Part shown: piece by piece, positions 1 to 12,636 of the stretch | Layout of the letters: each line of letters opens with the position of its first letter | How positions within the stretch are numbered: the first letter of the stretch is position 1 | From: Phoebastria nigripes | Taxonomy: Eukaryota > Chordata > Aves > Procellariiformes > Diomedeidae | Assembly (NCBI GenBank): GCA_035582835.1 | Contig: JAYKAV010003096.1 | Location: 379,683-443,682 of the forward strand | Length of the DNA stretch: 64,000 bases | Direction of reading: 5' to 3' | The notes under the pieces: generated by a model | What the model was told of the DNA's origin: nothing | The model's input: the letters and a program-made list of their open reading frames with translations, nothing else | Database searches by the model: none | Position numbers and translations under genes: made by a program

Positions 1-3000
1 CCGTAGGCCAAAGCCAAAAGCTCTTACTCCAGCCACCTCCATAAATGCAGGCAGAGTCTATCTGGTTTCAGACACCACTTGCTGTCAGGATACTGCAGGA
101 GATTCCCCAAAGTCACAGTCCTACATCGGGTCAGCTACTTAGGGTGCGAAATATTCTTTTGCTCTGGATTGTGGTGGTTGCATGGTGTCTGTATTACTCA
201 AAGCTGTGATGGTTCACACCATTGGTGAGCTTCATTCGACAAAAAAACTGAGCGTCTTGGACTCAGAACTTTGCTGCACATGCAGAGTTAGCTTGGCTTT
301 TGAGCCCAAAAACAAAAAAAAAAAAAAAAAAAAAAGAAAAAACCTCAGAATGCAAACTTGGCCTCTCAAAGCAGTTAAACATTCCTGTCGTCTCCTCAGC
401 TTCTTACAACGAGCTAAAGGTGCTACAAAAAGCAAAGAAAACCTTTAATTTCAGGCGACTAGCTGATCAGTTTGTTAGGAGAGTTAAAATACCATTGCAT
501 TTAATGAAGCATCATATCTACTGCCAACACAATACCGACCAAAAAAAACCAAACCAAAGCAACCAAAAGCCTTACATCTTCCGAAAGGCACAGAAGAGTC
601 CCTTACACCGGTCTGAAGGAAGGCTTTAAAATCATAACTGCACTACATCAAATTTTGATCAAGTACTAAAATCCATACACCCAATCTACCAGGATTTCTC
701 CTCTGCTGCCCACAAAAGCACTTGCTTTAATTGCTTCCTTCTCTTTCAAGCAGATGAGCTAAATTGATGTCAAACTTTTAAAGAATTATCTGTGGGGGCA
801 AAAAAAAAAAAACACACCTGAGAACTGACCACTGAAAGTTGAAGGGGTTTGGAGTCCTAGGCTGTGATTATGTGCTCTATACAACTTCAAAAGAGAAAAA
901 AAAAAAATCCCTGTATGTCTTGCATATTCAACGACATTGCTTCACAGATCCTGTTGCACCATCATGCTGAAGATAAAGTGGTCACCTGGGGGGATCTAAG
1001 CCTCAAGAAAAGCGTGTTTTCTGCTACTGCTGCACTGGGTTTTCTTACCACCATTACTGGAGACTCTCTCCTAAATCAATTGCTGTGTAATTGACCTTTG
1101 TGCGACAAGGGAGAAGCACAATGGTTTATGCCAACACTTGTAAAGTGCTAAGAGTGGTCTGGGCCTGAAAATGCCAAAATGAATACAATCAGATTCCATT
1201 TCAAAAAAGTTTTACCTCCTACCTTTACAAAGTATTCAGCTCCAATCCCCTCCAGGCTTCACCATGTATCTACAGAGAAAGCTTTGGCAATTACAAAATT
1301 AAAAAAAAAAAAAAAACTCAGAAGGTGCTAAAATTATCTGTGCCACACATAGGCCTACAGTTTTATCCCTGTAGCCCAGAAGGGATCACAGGGGTGCTTC
1401 TGCAGTCCCCAAAAAGCAGACAGGGATGGGAAGCAGCTTTTCTTACCACAGTGGACAGGCAAAGAAAGTGCAAAGAGGTCAAACCGTGCAATCACTATTT
1501 GACTCTTTTACAAACCACAAACCCTGGTTTGAATAGTACTGAGACAAACCAGAGTACCTACAAAGTATTTTCGAGCTCTCTACTAGCCAAGTTTTTGCTA
1601 AGCTACTAAAAATAATTGTCAAGAAAATGTCCTCTTGAATTGGTTCTGTGTGAATCAACCTAACAATTTCACCGAAAATATCAGAAAGCAGCAAGAGTGA
1701 GTTGTCCCAGCTGTACCAGGGAGGCTGAACTGGGCAGATTAATCCCAGGGCTGACGGCAGCCGGCAAACACCAGAAACAACGCCTGCAGACTGTCCAGTC
1801 CAAGATGCTCGCAAGGGAAAGAAACTGCACCGTCCATTGAGCCTGGAAGGAGGCAGACACCAGCCTGTCTGATTTATGGCTCGAGTTAGAGAACAGTTAG
1901 TGTAGCTTAATTTCCAGATGGGTATTTCTACTCATTAATTAATAAGATGAAGCCATTATTCATTGATGGAAACTTGAACACTTTATTTTTCTCCTACTCT
2001 GTTCCAAAGAGTTGTTTAAGTTACTTTAAAAATATAGCCAGGACAGGTTTGGAAGTAGCTGGGTTTGCAGGATTTAAACATGTCGAAAATAGCAAAACAA
2101 AGACAAGATGGCTACAGTACGCTCCAGAATAAGACAGAAACATGCATGGATAAAAACCCTCAGAAAAGATGAAGCAGCAAAACAAACAACAACATCCAAG
2201 GCAAAACCAAGAGAGATGAGGACAGGAAGCTTTATTACATCCAAAAAGGAAAAAAAAAAAAAAAAAAAAAATAAACTCCGTCTGGCCACTAAAACACAGG
2301 CTCCTTTCTACCACAACAAAAAATCACTGCCCAACGCAATGAGAAAAAAAAAAAGACAAATCATGAACAAAAACAGAAGGTTGAAGCATTCAGTGAGCTC
2401 TTACAGAAAACTGTAAGCAGCCTGACTACAATTAACTCTGATGAGTTTAAAAATGCAGGGCAGAACTGGGAACAAAGAGGTTATTTAAACAGTTTTCCAT
2501 GTATTCAGATCTTTCGACCTGATGCAAATCACCCTGGCCTACTTGAACTCCTTGAGTAAAGTGATGAACAACCACCAATTATCTTTAAAGGACACCCAGA
2601 GTAGAGGAAAAGTCCTACAGAGCTGTAGAAGTAAAACTTTAAGAGAGGCAGGGGAGAAAGGCAGGAGGAAGAGGTACAGAAAATCAGCATTATTGACCAG
2701 GATTTGATTTCCTGACAGAAAGGACAATTTCAAAAGGCAGAACAAAAATCAGGTAGCAGGAAAAGCAAGACAGATGGATCAAGGTGAAGTTGAAGGCAGG
2801 CAACCGATTTATTTCTTTGTCAGTATACCTGGCTAGAAAACTGGAAAAAAAAAGTTTTGATTTTACCCAAGTGTTATAAAAAAAATTGAGAGGCTACACG
2901 GGGCACATCAGTAAGAAAATCAGGTCTGCATGAATCACCTTAAACCAAGTACACACCTAGTTTAAAAAGCCCATTCAGTCACCATCTGCTTCTGCATCTA

Positions 3001-3276
3001 TTACATCCAGCGATTGTGGTCATTCACAATTTACTGGTAAGAGCAGTAAAGATGCATTTACAACTCAGGTGTGCCCTCACACCACAGAGATCCCCCTTTG
3101 CAGCACGAGATGCAGAATTCCATGACAAGTTGGAAAATGGATGGATGCAGGGTTCAATGACAAATGAGTAAAACCCTACCACCTTAACGATGCTGATGAT
3201 AATAATAAAAATGTACAATTACAAGATGAGAAATACCTGGCAAAGCACGGGTACAAGAAAGAAAAGCCAAAGCACT
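1..3276. other. Non-coding, A-rich
   Basis: The stretch holds five A-runs of 12 or more and many AAAACC-like strings. No splice-bounded open segment of note was found. On the minus strand AATAAA hexamers occur at 2813-2808 and 1987-1982, with nothing to tie them to a transcript. A weak resemblance to an old LINE/MIR tail around 1121-1165 was not strong enough to call. Confidence 0.6.
308..342 (+). repeat. A-rich homopolymer
   Basis: A nearly pure run of A interrupted by single C and G bases. No target-site duplication or retrotransposon body was seen beside it. Shorter A-runs follow at 801-812, 896-907, 1301-1316 and 2250-2270. Confidence 0.9.
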
Positions 3277-3469
3277 TCACAAAACTGAGCATCCACCATT
3301 TGGCAACGATGCAGAAGACACAACTTCATTCCAGGATGCATTAGCAGGCACATATGCAAGGCAGGGGAGGTCATTACTCAGGGACGTGACAGCCTGCGTG
3401 GCCAAAGCGCTGTCCTCTGTTTTAGATTCAACACCAGAAGATGAATTGCAGGCAATCAAAGAGAAACCT
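3277..3469 (-). other. Terminal-exon-like segment with stop
   Basis: A very good acceptor (CTCTTTTAAAATCTTTTCTCAG in part, ending at 3470) is followed by a 63-codon open frame that stops at 3277. AATAAA hexamers on the minus strand lie further downstream at 2813-2808 and 1987-1982. The predicted C-terminus CSVL has CaaX form, but with no recognised protein this carries little weight. Confidence 0.17.
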
Positions 3470-4075
3470 CTGAGAAAAGATTTTAAAAGAGATAGATGGT
3501 CTGCAGAACTCAGTAGTTTTCCCAACATCAGCCTGTTCTCAGTTGAAGAAATATGATACAGTGGCCCCGAGACCCTTTCAGGATGAGCAGTTACCTGTTA
3601 ATGCAGGGAGTTGAGACCTCTAGACCGAATACATTTCTGGTCGTCTTTAGTCATATACTTTCTGGACAACACTTCACTACATAGCAGTAATTGGATGTTT
3701 CTGAGAAGGCAGGGAATTATGCCTCCTGTAAGTGACAAGTCCTAAAACCTAAGACTTTGCCATTGAACTGCCAGTCCATGCCCTCCACACGAGGCAGCTA
3801 CTGCCACTTGCCATTCACAGCTTCAGGTTCCTCTCCAAGCTGGTTTCGGGGTGGGCTTGGCACACAAATTGCAAAACCTCCGACAGACTCTACCATTCTC
3901 AGTAATACAGTAGGAACTAGAGCTTTTTGTTTACATATTTCCAGTTCCTAGGTAAGAAAAAAGAGTGCAGAGGAAAACTGTTGATCCATTAAGACATCCC
4001 ACCATCTGCAATAGTCCAGGTGACTGGTGATGAATTTGTAATCATTTCTTTGCAAACCACTCGCAAGGCAGTTAC

Positions 4076-4211
4076 CAGATTATTTTGGCTATTTTTCCCC
4101 GCAGGAGGATACAGCTCAAAAGCTTGCCCCCATGCCTTCAAAGCCAAAATAGAAAGAAGCTGTAATTTCTCAGTGCCCAATCGATAAAAAGCCTCAGGCA
4201 AAACAAGGCGG
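4076..4211 (-). other. Exon-like segment, 136 nt
   Basis: The acceptor GGCTTACTGTCAG and the donor AATCTG|GTAACT bound a minus-strand open frame of 45 codons (containing KLQLLSILALKAWGQAFEL) that looks helical. No family was recognised. Confidence 0.18.
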
Positions 4212-6278
4212 CTGACAGTAAGCCCAGGATAAATAATCAGTTGGCATCTGAGAGACTATCCCAACCACATCCTTTCAAGAGCGTGCATCCACATTTAAAA
4301 CTAAGCTTTTCCTAAGGACAGAAAGAAAGGGGATGTTTCTGGATCAATGACTTCTGAATTTGTAGTTGTCATCAAGCAAACAATTACCTTGTTCTCCTCA
4401 CTGCTTTCTAGTAAAACAATTGTAAACTTGTCTCACAAAGAAAAGAGAGAGAGATCCATTCCCCTTCTCTCCAACCACGCCACCTTCCCATCTGCTTCAT
4501 GGTACAACTGAAAGACACTTAAACACAACAATACTGCGCTTCTCAGAAAAGCTTGAAGACAGAATCAGCCTCAGACATCTTCACTCGAGATGAGCTAGTG
4601 CACGCTCGACCAGGGTTACGTTCAAAGCCTGTACAAAGAGGAGCGTTGGCAGGATCAGCTTTCACTCTGCATTGGGAGCGGGCTCTTGGAGCAAGCCCCT
4701 GGCTGCCCCACTTCCCATACTTTTCCACATCCCGTATTTTTGGTTGCATCATGGAGCAGTCTCAGCACACAGACTGGATTTTTTTGCGGGGATACACCTC
4801 AAACTCAACCCAAAACACCCTCCAGTTCACCTAAAATGCTCCAGCCACTAATGGGGACTTGTGTCTGGGGGACTGGACTAAATTCAGTCCTAAAGCAAAA
4901 TTCAAAACAACCCCACATAGCCTGTATACCTCATCAGCATCATCTGCTACACTCCACAGAGCTGATCCTCTGCATGGTACTTGCTATCACAGTCACGAGC
5001 TGTTCTTCTTCATGCCTTCCCCTTCCCCCAGCTCCTTCCCTCTGATTAAGGCTGCCTAGTGGTCTACAAGCCAGCGCAAGCCTCATCCCTTGTAATCAGG
5101 CTGCTGTCAGCAGCTTACAAGGAGGTACATGCTGCGAAAACTGAGAGCTCCACACTCTTACTGGCACTGCCCAGGGAGTTACGTGCCGTCTCCCTTACAT
5201 GTGTAAGCCCACGGCAATTTCATGGACCTCTTCCAGGCCCAAGAACGTCTATTTTTTTCCTGCTATCAGCATATACGATCCGCAGTCCCATTATAAAAAG
5301 CGTTTTGCATTTTATACATGAGTTGGGGGGTTGTTTTGCTGAACAACGTGCAAACAGAATTTACCTGTGTTACTTCCTAGAAGGATTTGGGGTGGGTGAG
5401 TGGGTGGTTCTGGTCAACTGTGTTGCTGTATTTCTAAAACCAGACCATGCACTAACCTTGTAGCCTTGGGATACCAGGCGGCTAAAATAGGATTGCTGAG
5501 GAATAAAAGTCTCTGTCCCCAACTGTTAAGCACAGTCCACTAAAACATCCTGACTTGCATATTAACAGCTATGGCATCTCACAACAAGTTAAAATATTAG
5601 TAATGAGAATAGTAATTATCATGGACATATTATTTATTTGTCTACTCATTTGAAATTTACAGAGAAAAAAAAGTCTTCAACATTTTCAAGAAAGCAATTA
5701 AGGCAGCAAATGGATTATTTCTCTTTAAACCTATGAGAAAATGCTCAGTGCATATTTCCTCTCTAATTTGTCTGCACTCAAGAATCTATTTTTGGAAGTC
5801 TCCCTAGACTGTATTGTAGCACCACATGTACTGTAATGGCATTTTAATTAGCCCAGAGAGCTGGAAGATGCACTATGCATCCGAAAGAGAAGCAGCCTAA
5901 CAAAATGAGAGCATCCTTCTCTTCCCTTCTTTGAGATTTACAGCAGCTATCAAGTCAAAATACCAATTATGGTTTCAATTGGAATCGACTGCTATAAAAA
6001 TCCAGTGCATTGCAACAGCCTATAGAATTCAACAAAAACAAACGTAGTATTTAAGCACTATTTACTCATGCTTTAAAGGTGCATGGTAAAAATAAAATGC
6101 TGCAGATATCCACTGGCAGAACGGAGGACAGAAGGAGAGGAGACAATAAAAAAATATATATATTAGAGTTGGGCTCTAAATATGTTAGATTTTGGCCTGC
6201 AAGTATAATCAAGAAAACACCCATTTAGATGAAAGCTAATCCAATCCTGTTTATATGGGGTTGTTTGGGGGGTGGGGG

Positions 6279-6306
6279 TATTATTATTACTACTACTACT
6301 ACCACT
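6279..6306. repeat. Short (TTA)n(CTA)n microsatellite
   Basis: About three TTA units pass into five CTA/ACT units. It lies just downstream, in the minus-strand sense, of an exon-like segment at 6421-6580. Confidence 0.8.
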
Positions 6307-6420
6307 ATATCTAATACCCAAGTAGTTAACCACCTTCCATTGCCAGTGAGTGACATAATGCATAAACATCATCAGCATGGTCTTGTATATATTTAATTTG
6401 CCATAATTCTGACTTCTTAC

Positions 6421-6580
6421 TTTTGATGTAGTAGAAACTAGGTCAGGCTGATGTGCATCTCGGTTACAGAAGAGGTGGACATATCTGGAATCGTAAACCT
6501 CCTTCACGCCCTTGACAATACCGATTACTCCAGAGACATTCATAGGTCCGGATGTCAGGTGGAAGATGCACAGCGCTCCA
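6421..6580 (-). other. Exon-like segment, 160 nt
   Basis: On the minus strand CTGCTGCTGGCTTCAG precedes an open frame of 53 codons (containing SGPMNVSGVIGIVKGVKEVY) that ends at ATCAAA|A with the donor GTAAGA. The beta-rich pattern could suit many folds, but no protein was recognised. Confidence 0.2.
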
Positions 6581-9500
6581 CTGAAGCCAGCAGCAGACCA
6601 CAGCACTCAGCACCTCNCAAGCAAGAACTATGATGGGTTTTAAGCTTTCTTTTGCATTATAATCCACAAATATTTCACAAGAGTCAGAAGATACTCAGGT
6701 GTAACGACTACAAGAGCTTCGTACTGCTTTCCTACCCAGAACCTAGTAAAGATAAATCCAACAGATCCCACTTGGTTAATATCAAGGTAAAAGTAACTCA
6801 GCAACAGTTAATAAGAAATTACTAGGAAGTTATGCTAGAACCCAAATACCTAAGATGCGTTAAAACAGGAAACGCTGTGGTCCTCAAGGTGTTTACAGAT
6901 TAATATCCAAATGACAATACACTACTTTTCAAATGCCAAATCGTAAAAGCATTGTGTTCTACTTCCTACGCCATTGTTTTCCTTAATTCTTTGCAGTGGG
7001 AGGATAACGCAACTCCTACTAAACGTGACAATCTTCAGTCTCTCCAGCAGACTCTGATGACTTCATCTGCACAAAATTTGAAAGATACGTCATTTTGGAA
7101 ATCCACGGTAATAAAATAATCCTTTACATGTAAATGCAAGTAATCTAAGGTCTGTGGTAACCTATCCATTAGATCAAAGAGATAAAGCTGACTGAAAATT
7201 GTCTGACATAATTACAGCAAAAAGGAATATCTAGCCATTTCAGTAGACTTGCTTCCCCCTTTCGGCAAGGAAAGTCAGAACCCCCTACAGCCAGCCTTTC
7301 CACCATTCCCCAGACAGACAAAGCATTAAGTGAAGAAAAAATAAAATACAAAGGGAAGAATTACCACATTAAAGAAACAGTACATATAGTACACTTTTGA
7401 TGTGTATTTTTCCTTTTAAGCCAAAAATATCCATATTTAATGTTGTTCTTCATTCCATTCTTCTGTAACAAGTTTCAAAATCAGCTCATTTGGTACACAG
7501 AAAATAACCACAAAGTCTAACTAGGGACAAGCTTGAGTACGCACTTGCAATAGAAGCAAAACAAGTATCCTATATGTCCTGATCGCTTGCCACACCTTGG
7601 TAGTCTGAGAGATTACTCAGTCTTACTCAAGGCAAGATGGCAAACCTAGAAATACACCTGCTCCCATTCAATGCCAAACATCTACCTAGCAAATGTAGCC
7701 TACCACAAAGGTGTGTTGAACACCAGCGCCCCAACCATGCCCAAATGCACTCCTGACTCCTAAGGCAGGAGCTGGCTCAGCCTCCATTTGAGAGCTTCAA
7801 CACCTCCTGCAGGCGATCTCCTCCTGCACACAGATGCCGGTCAGTCTGAATGCCCGACAGTTTTACTTCTCCAGTTACAGGCAGAAGAGACTGCTATCTT
7901 ATTTCATACACACAGTCACCGTTCAGCATGCCATACCAGGACAGTACTATGTCAGAGACCTGGCTCTATTTTAGGCTTAGCTTACCCAATCATTTCCCGC
8001 AGTCTCTCTTCTGCGGCCAACATCAGAAGGTATTTGGTGGTGGGCATCCAACACCTTCTCCCACCTAGCGCTGCCTTGAATTCCAGCAGGACAGCTCAGG
8101 GTTTCCACCACATGGAGAATAAAACACATCATTGTGTCCCTGTCTCCCCAGAGTGCTGGGAGACTCAGGGTGGCGTCTGCAGGATCCTGCTATGTCCTGA
8201 TCTTAAATCCATCTCAGATGAGATGCTGCACGCAGAACCAACCTGGTACCTTTGCACAGCACTTCCCTGTTATCCCAGCCCTATCTGATATAAAGTCAAT
8301 GAATATCAACATCAGACAGCAGGAAAATTGTCCCAGTCTACCTGTTCCTGAATATACCAGCTGTTATCTACCAGCTTTAGGCAGTCTGTATATAATACCT
8401 TAATGTCAATTAATGTACAGATTTCTAAAATTTGGACTTCAGATATTTTTAAATCCCGGAGAAAAAAAGACTACCATTTCAAAGCATCTAAAAGTAGATT
8501 CCACTTTCACAGACTTGGTGGAACAGCAATTTCCCCACTTGCAATGAAGGAGCTGAGACGACGCTGTTTATTACTATAAATATATTCATAGATATTTTCC
8601 CTGGCACAAAGCACTTCAGTTTTAAAGGAAAGAGATTCATCAACTCTTATGGATAGCTTCATCCTTACTGCTTTTATTCTGTCAGTGAGCACACGCTCCT
8701 GGCAAGAGTGGAGGAGGGTACAATCTGCCACCATCTGCAGGGTGCTATCCATCTGAAAAGGTGACTGTCCTCAAGAAATTAGCATAGTCCAAGCATTAAA
8801 CTTAACTCTGGAATATTACGTTCAACCAACAGACTCTTTGAAGAGCCATTCTGCAAAATGTTCCTGTTCCCTGCTAACGGCATGCTGGGTTTTTTTAAAG
8901 TTTTAATGTAGCCTTTTATCAAAAGTGAGTAAAACTTTCCATCCTTCTAGGTATGTGAATGGGGTAAAGCCAGTATTCCACAATCACAGATAAACATTTC
9001 TACAGGAGATCAGTATTATCAACGCGATGTGCTTAATCTGCCAAGACAGATCCCATGAACTTCAGCACACTAAAAAAAAAAGCAAACTCCACAGGACTCC
9101 CTTGGCATTCAGCAGGAGAGGTGCTGCTGGCACCCAGCCATTTCACAATCACAGGCTATTCAGAACACATGAATTCACGTTTGATAGCTACAAATTCACA
9201 GATATAATGCCACTTTAACCAAAACTAATATTTCAGCAGGTTTTAAAAACTGATTGGTGACACAAAAATGAAGTGAGAAAAGAAAAAACCTTGAAATTAT
9301 CTGCAATTGTCAGCAGAAGGAGACCTATGAAGCACATTTTAAAGGCAGGAGAGAAGGTTGAATAACCTGCTTAATTTTCCCTTCTCTCCAGTTGAATAAA
9401 CTGTCAGGAAGAAATCCAGCTGAAAGATAGCCTGGCTCTTCTGCGGCTTCGAACGAGATTCCAGCTCCTGCCCACACGCCCACAGGACACTCTCAAGCTA

Positions 9501-11767
9501 ATGAGATACCAAGCAGAAAAAAGGCTTGCCTCATTAAAGAGGGAATGAACTGTATGTTATATGAACCAAACAACATGGGTTTCCTTCCTTATCCCAGCCC
9601 TGCATTTTGCTAGCACACACACTAAATAAGACTCGTCCACAAAACTATTTCCAAGGCAGGCTGTGTCCAAAGGCTCTGATCCTTTCCACAGCAGAAAAGG
9701 GAAGTGATAATAATTACTCAGCAACCCATTACACTAATGCTTTCAGAAAGCAGGCTAACCCGGGGAAAATTCCTGGATGAAGCAGAGGGTAGGGAGAAAA
9801 GAGGCAAAGGAAACTGATGCTCGGACCCCTCCCTGGACACTGCTGGCAACAGGAACCATCTACGATTTCACTACTAACTAGATGCCTTCTTGCCTTACAA
9901 GCTGCAGCTTCTTGAGTGGATGGCAGAACTGGAAAGAGCAGAGGAAAAAAGGGAGAATTTTTCGTTGAGGAAAATAAATACGGAGACATGGAAACAGGAC
10001 CGTCAGCAAACAGAGCAGGACCTGGGTTTGATGGAGCTGCTGGGTCCCAGGTGGCTGTCAGAGTGCAAGGCTTCAAGTTTCAACCTTTCAGAGTGCTCCA
10101 TCAAGCCTCTCTTCTACAAAACAAGAGCTAAAATACTGGGGGAAAAACCCCACACAAGTGAAAATACCCTTCAGAGATCTGAGAAAGCTTCCAATCAAAG
10201 GCAAAAAAAACAAACAGCACGGTCAGGGAAGCTGGCCTGGACATGTCTGCTTTACACACAGCTTGTTGGAGACCTACAACTCCAGAAACTTGAGCAAGAC
10301 CCCGAAAGTCTGGGTGCTGGTGCCTCACACCTTTATCGCCCATGTATCTCAGTAACCGCAGCTCCCCTCTCCCCCAGGCTTAGATTATGTAGGACAGTGT
10401 TATTTGTTTAAAACTCAGCTCCCTCCATTTTCACATACATCCATCAAAAAGGCAGAATTTATAATTAACCCATCCTGCGTGAGATCAGCCTGCTCCCCAC
10501 CTACCCAGTGCCAGGGCTAGCTCAATTGGGTCTGAAAGCAAATGCTTAAACCTGTTACCTGTTTTATCCATTAAGTCAAATACTTCATCCTAAGAAGCTG
10601 TATTTAAATATATATTTGAACTAGAGCAGGCAGGGACTCATTTCAGCTCGTACCGCTGTACTGGGGTAAGAGCCAGCAGTCAGATGGAGGGCTGGCCGGT
10701 CTGCCAACTCACCCACCNGCACGTGTCTTCCTTGGATACCTGCACAGCCTCTGCAGCTCTACCTTCCCAAGAAACTCATCCGTGCATGTGGTATCTTCTC
10801 CGCATCCAAGCCTGTTACTGTAACAGCGTAAAATCTGTTGCTCACCAGCGAAAAATCCTTTTGGTCAAACGTTTTAAGGATCAGAGACAAGCTGACCANG
10901 CTTATTAGCAGCCTAAACTGCAATTCACCCTAAGACAGCAATTGCATGTTTAAAATTCCATCCTCTCTCTCAAAAAGGGAAAAAGATAAGTTTTGTTTCC
11001 TTGCTTTGCTCATATTTCAAGTAGGTGCACATAAAAATTTAAGAAATTGGTGTACAAAGTTTGGACAGTTATTTCTGTGCAGTCATATAATAGACCATCA
11101 AGACAAAGTAGTCACTACCAGAAATATTCCAGCGAGGAAGAGCCGCTATATCATCAGCATGTGAAGGGACAGTCCACATGAAAGGAACAAGCGCTGATCT
11201 CCAGGGTTTTACATACCGAATTCATGGTGCTGCTCTGGGTGAAGCTGCTGTGCGGCACCCCAAAAGTTACTGACATCCAGATGTCAAAATCCTTCCCCAG
11301 CGCGCTAATTCAGGGTGCTCAGGGCAAAACAGCCAACAGAGACAGTGCCCAGCAAAGGGCAACTGTTTAATCAAAATCATCAGTTAAACTCTGANACAAT
11401 CCTGGAAGTACATAAATAAACTGCAATTAAAACAACACATGCAATTCAAAACAGCTGTGCCCAGCGTGACCATACTCCAAACTTCAAAGCTGGCTTTTCA
11501 CTCTCAAAATAAACAAACCCCCCAAAAGTGCCGAAGACGAAAGATTATTTTTAACTAAAGAATGTGGAGCCATTCATCAAAAGACTCTGTTTTACTTTAA
11601 AATACTCAAACTAAGTATTTCTGTGGAAATTACTCTATATTAGACCCATGAAGACAACGCACACTTTGTACAGAGAGCACTGGATGGAGACCACGAAAGC
11701 CAGTTAGACAGGTAAGGGTGCATCTGTCTGCACTCGCACGAGAGGAGGATGGCAAAGGACTTCTTAC
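6581..11767. other. Non-coding, no recognised gene
   Basis: Unique-looking sequence with no interspersed repeat that I recognise. Very short segments with good splice consensus on the minus strand (9899-9928, 30 nt; around 10.56-10.60 kb, 31 nt; and an open stretch ending at a GTATGT donor near 11.22 kb) are of the size expected by chance. The + strand open frame at 9890-10411 is purine-rich composition. Confidence 0.6.
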
Positions 11768-11927
11768 GCTGTCGTGATAACACCGACAGCGAGAACAGGC
11801 CCTTGTCAGAAAGGCAGAAATCCCATCAAAGGCACTAATGTACTTTTTGAACTGCTTGTGATTGAATTTTGGTAGCAGTTCATCAATGGAGTTCATAAAG
11901 GAGCTCTTCCAAGCTGGCTCTCCCCAG
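11768..11927 (-). other. Exon-like segment, ~160 nt
   Basis: An open frame of 53 codons on the minus strand (containing SSFMNSIDELLPKFNHKQF and a Cys-rich end) stops at the donor GACAGC|GTAAGA. The acceptor (TCTGGTGTGAG) is only fair. Its phase fits neither the segment before it nor the open segment ending near 11.2 kb. No family was recognised. Confidence 0.17.
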
Positions 11928-12636
11928 CTCACACCAGAGCTGCGGCAGATCCTTCCAGGATTATGGAGGGTCTTGTTTTGGTTTTAGGCAGATTTCAACA
12001 TGCAGACCTTCTGTTCCAAGAAAGTATTTAATGTTTCCTTTTATTGCATTAATCACCAGCACACGCATCTGGCAGTCATTTCTAGCCTTGTGCAATTAAC
12101 TCAGAGCAAGGTCCTCCAGCAGGTAAGGAACACGAGTATCATCACTCAGCTGCTCTCTGAAAACCTTACTTGCCAACAGGGAAAGCGCAACTTGTACACC
12201 CTCACAACCACTGAAGGCCAAGAAAGCTCCTGAGTACCTGACCTTCTTGTTGAACACGGTTCGTGCTGCAAGCCCAAGTTGCTCCCCCAACTTGATAACC
12301 AACCCCAAAGGCAGGCTCCCTCGAAAGAGACTCTCCAGCTTGCTTCCAGATTTTCTTCTCATAACAGGATGCACTATTTTAACTGCTAGCTATATAGCTG
12401 GACATCGAAGAAGGTGCGAGGAATTACTCAAAGAAATCTTGATGGGAAGGGAAAGCAGAGCTACACCGATAGCCAGCTGAAAAGGCACAAGACCTCAGAA
12501 GCACAAAGATATGTTTTCCAGAATGCCACAAGCCGCATGCTGCCACGTGTTCCTCTATGTTATACTCTACGCACCTCTGATTTTCATCCATGAGGTTACG
12601 TGGGCTTCATCCTACATGCTCCCAGCTCTGGCTTAC

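Noticed and set aside
1121..1165. Old MIR/LINE-tail resemblance (CTTGTAAAGTGCTAAGAG)
   Set aside because: Match too short and degraded to separate from chance by eye.
7788..8288. 166-codon + strand open frame
   Set aside because: Irregular composition, no motif, no flanking signals.
9890..10411. 173-codon + strand open frame with charged residues
   Set aside because: The apparent coiled-coil look comes from a purine-rich stretch; there is no homology or context.
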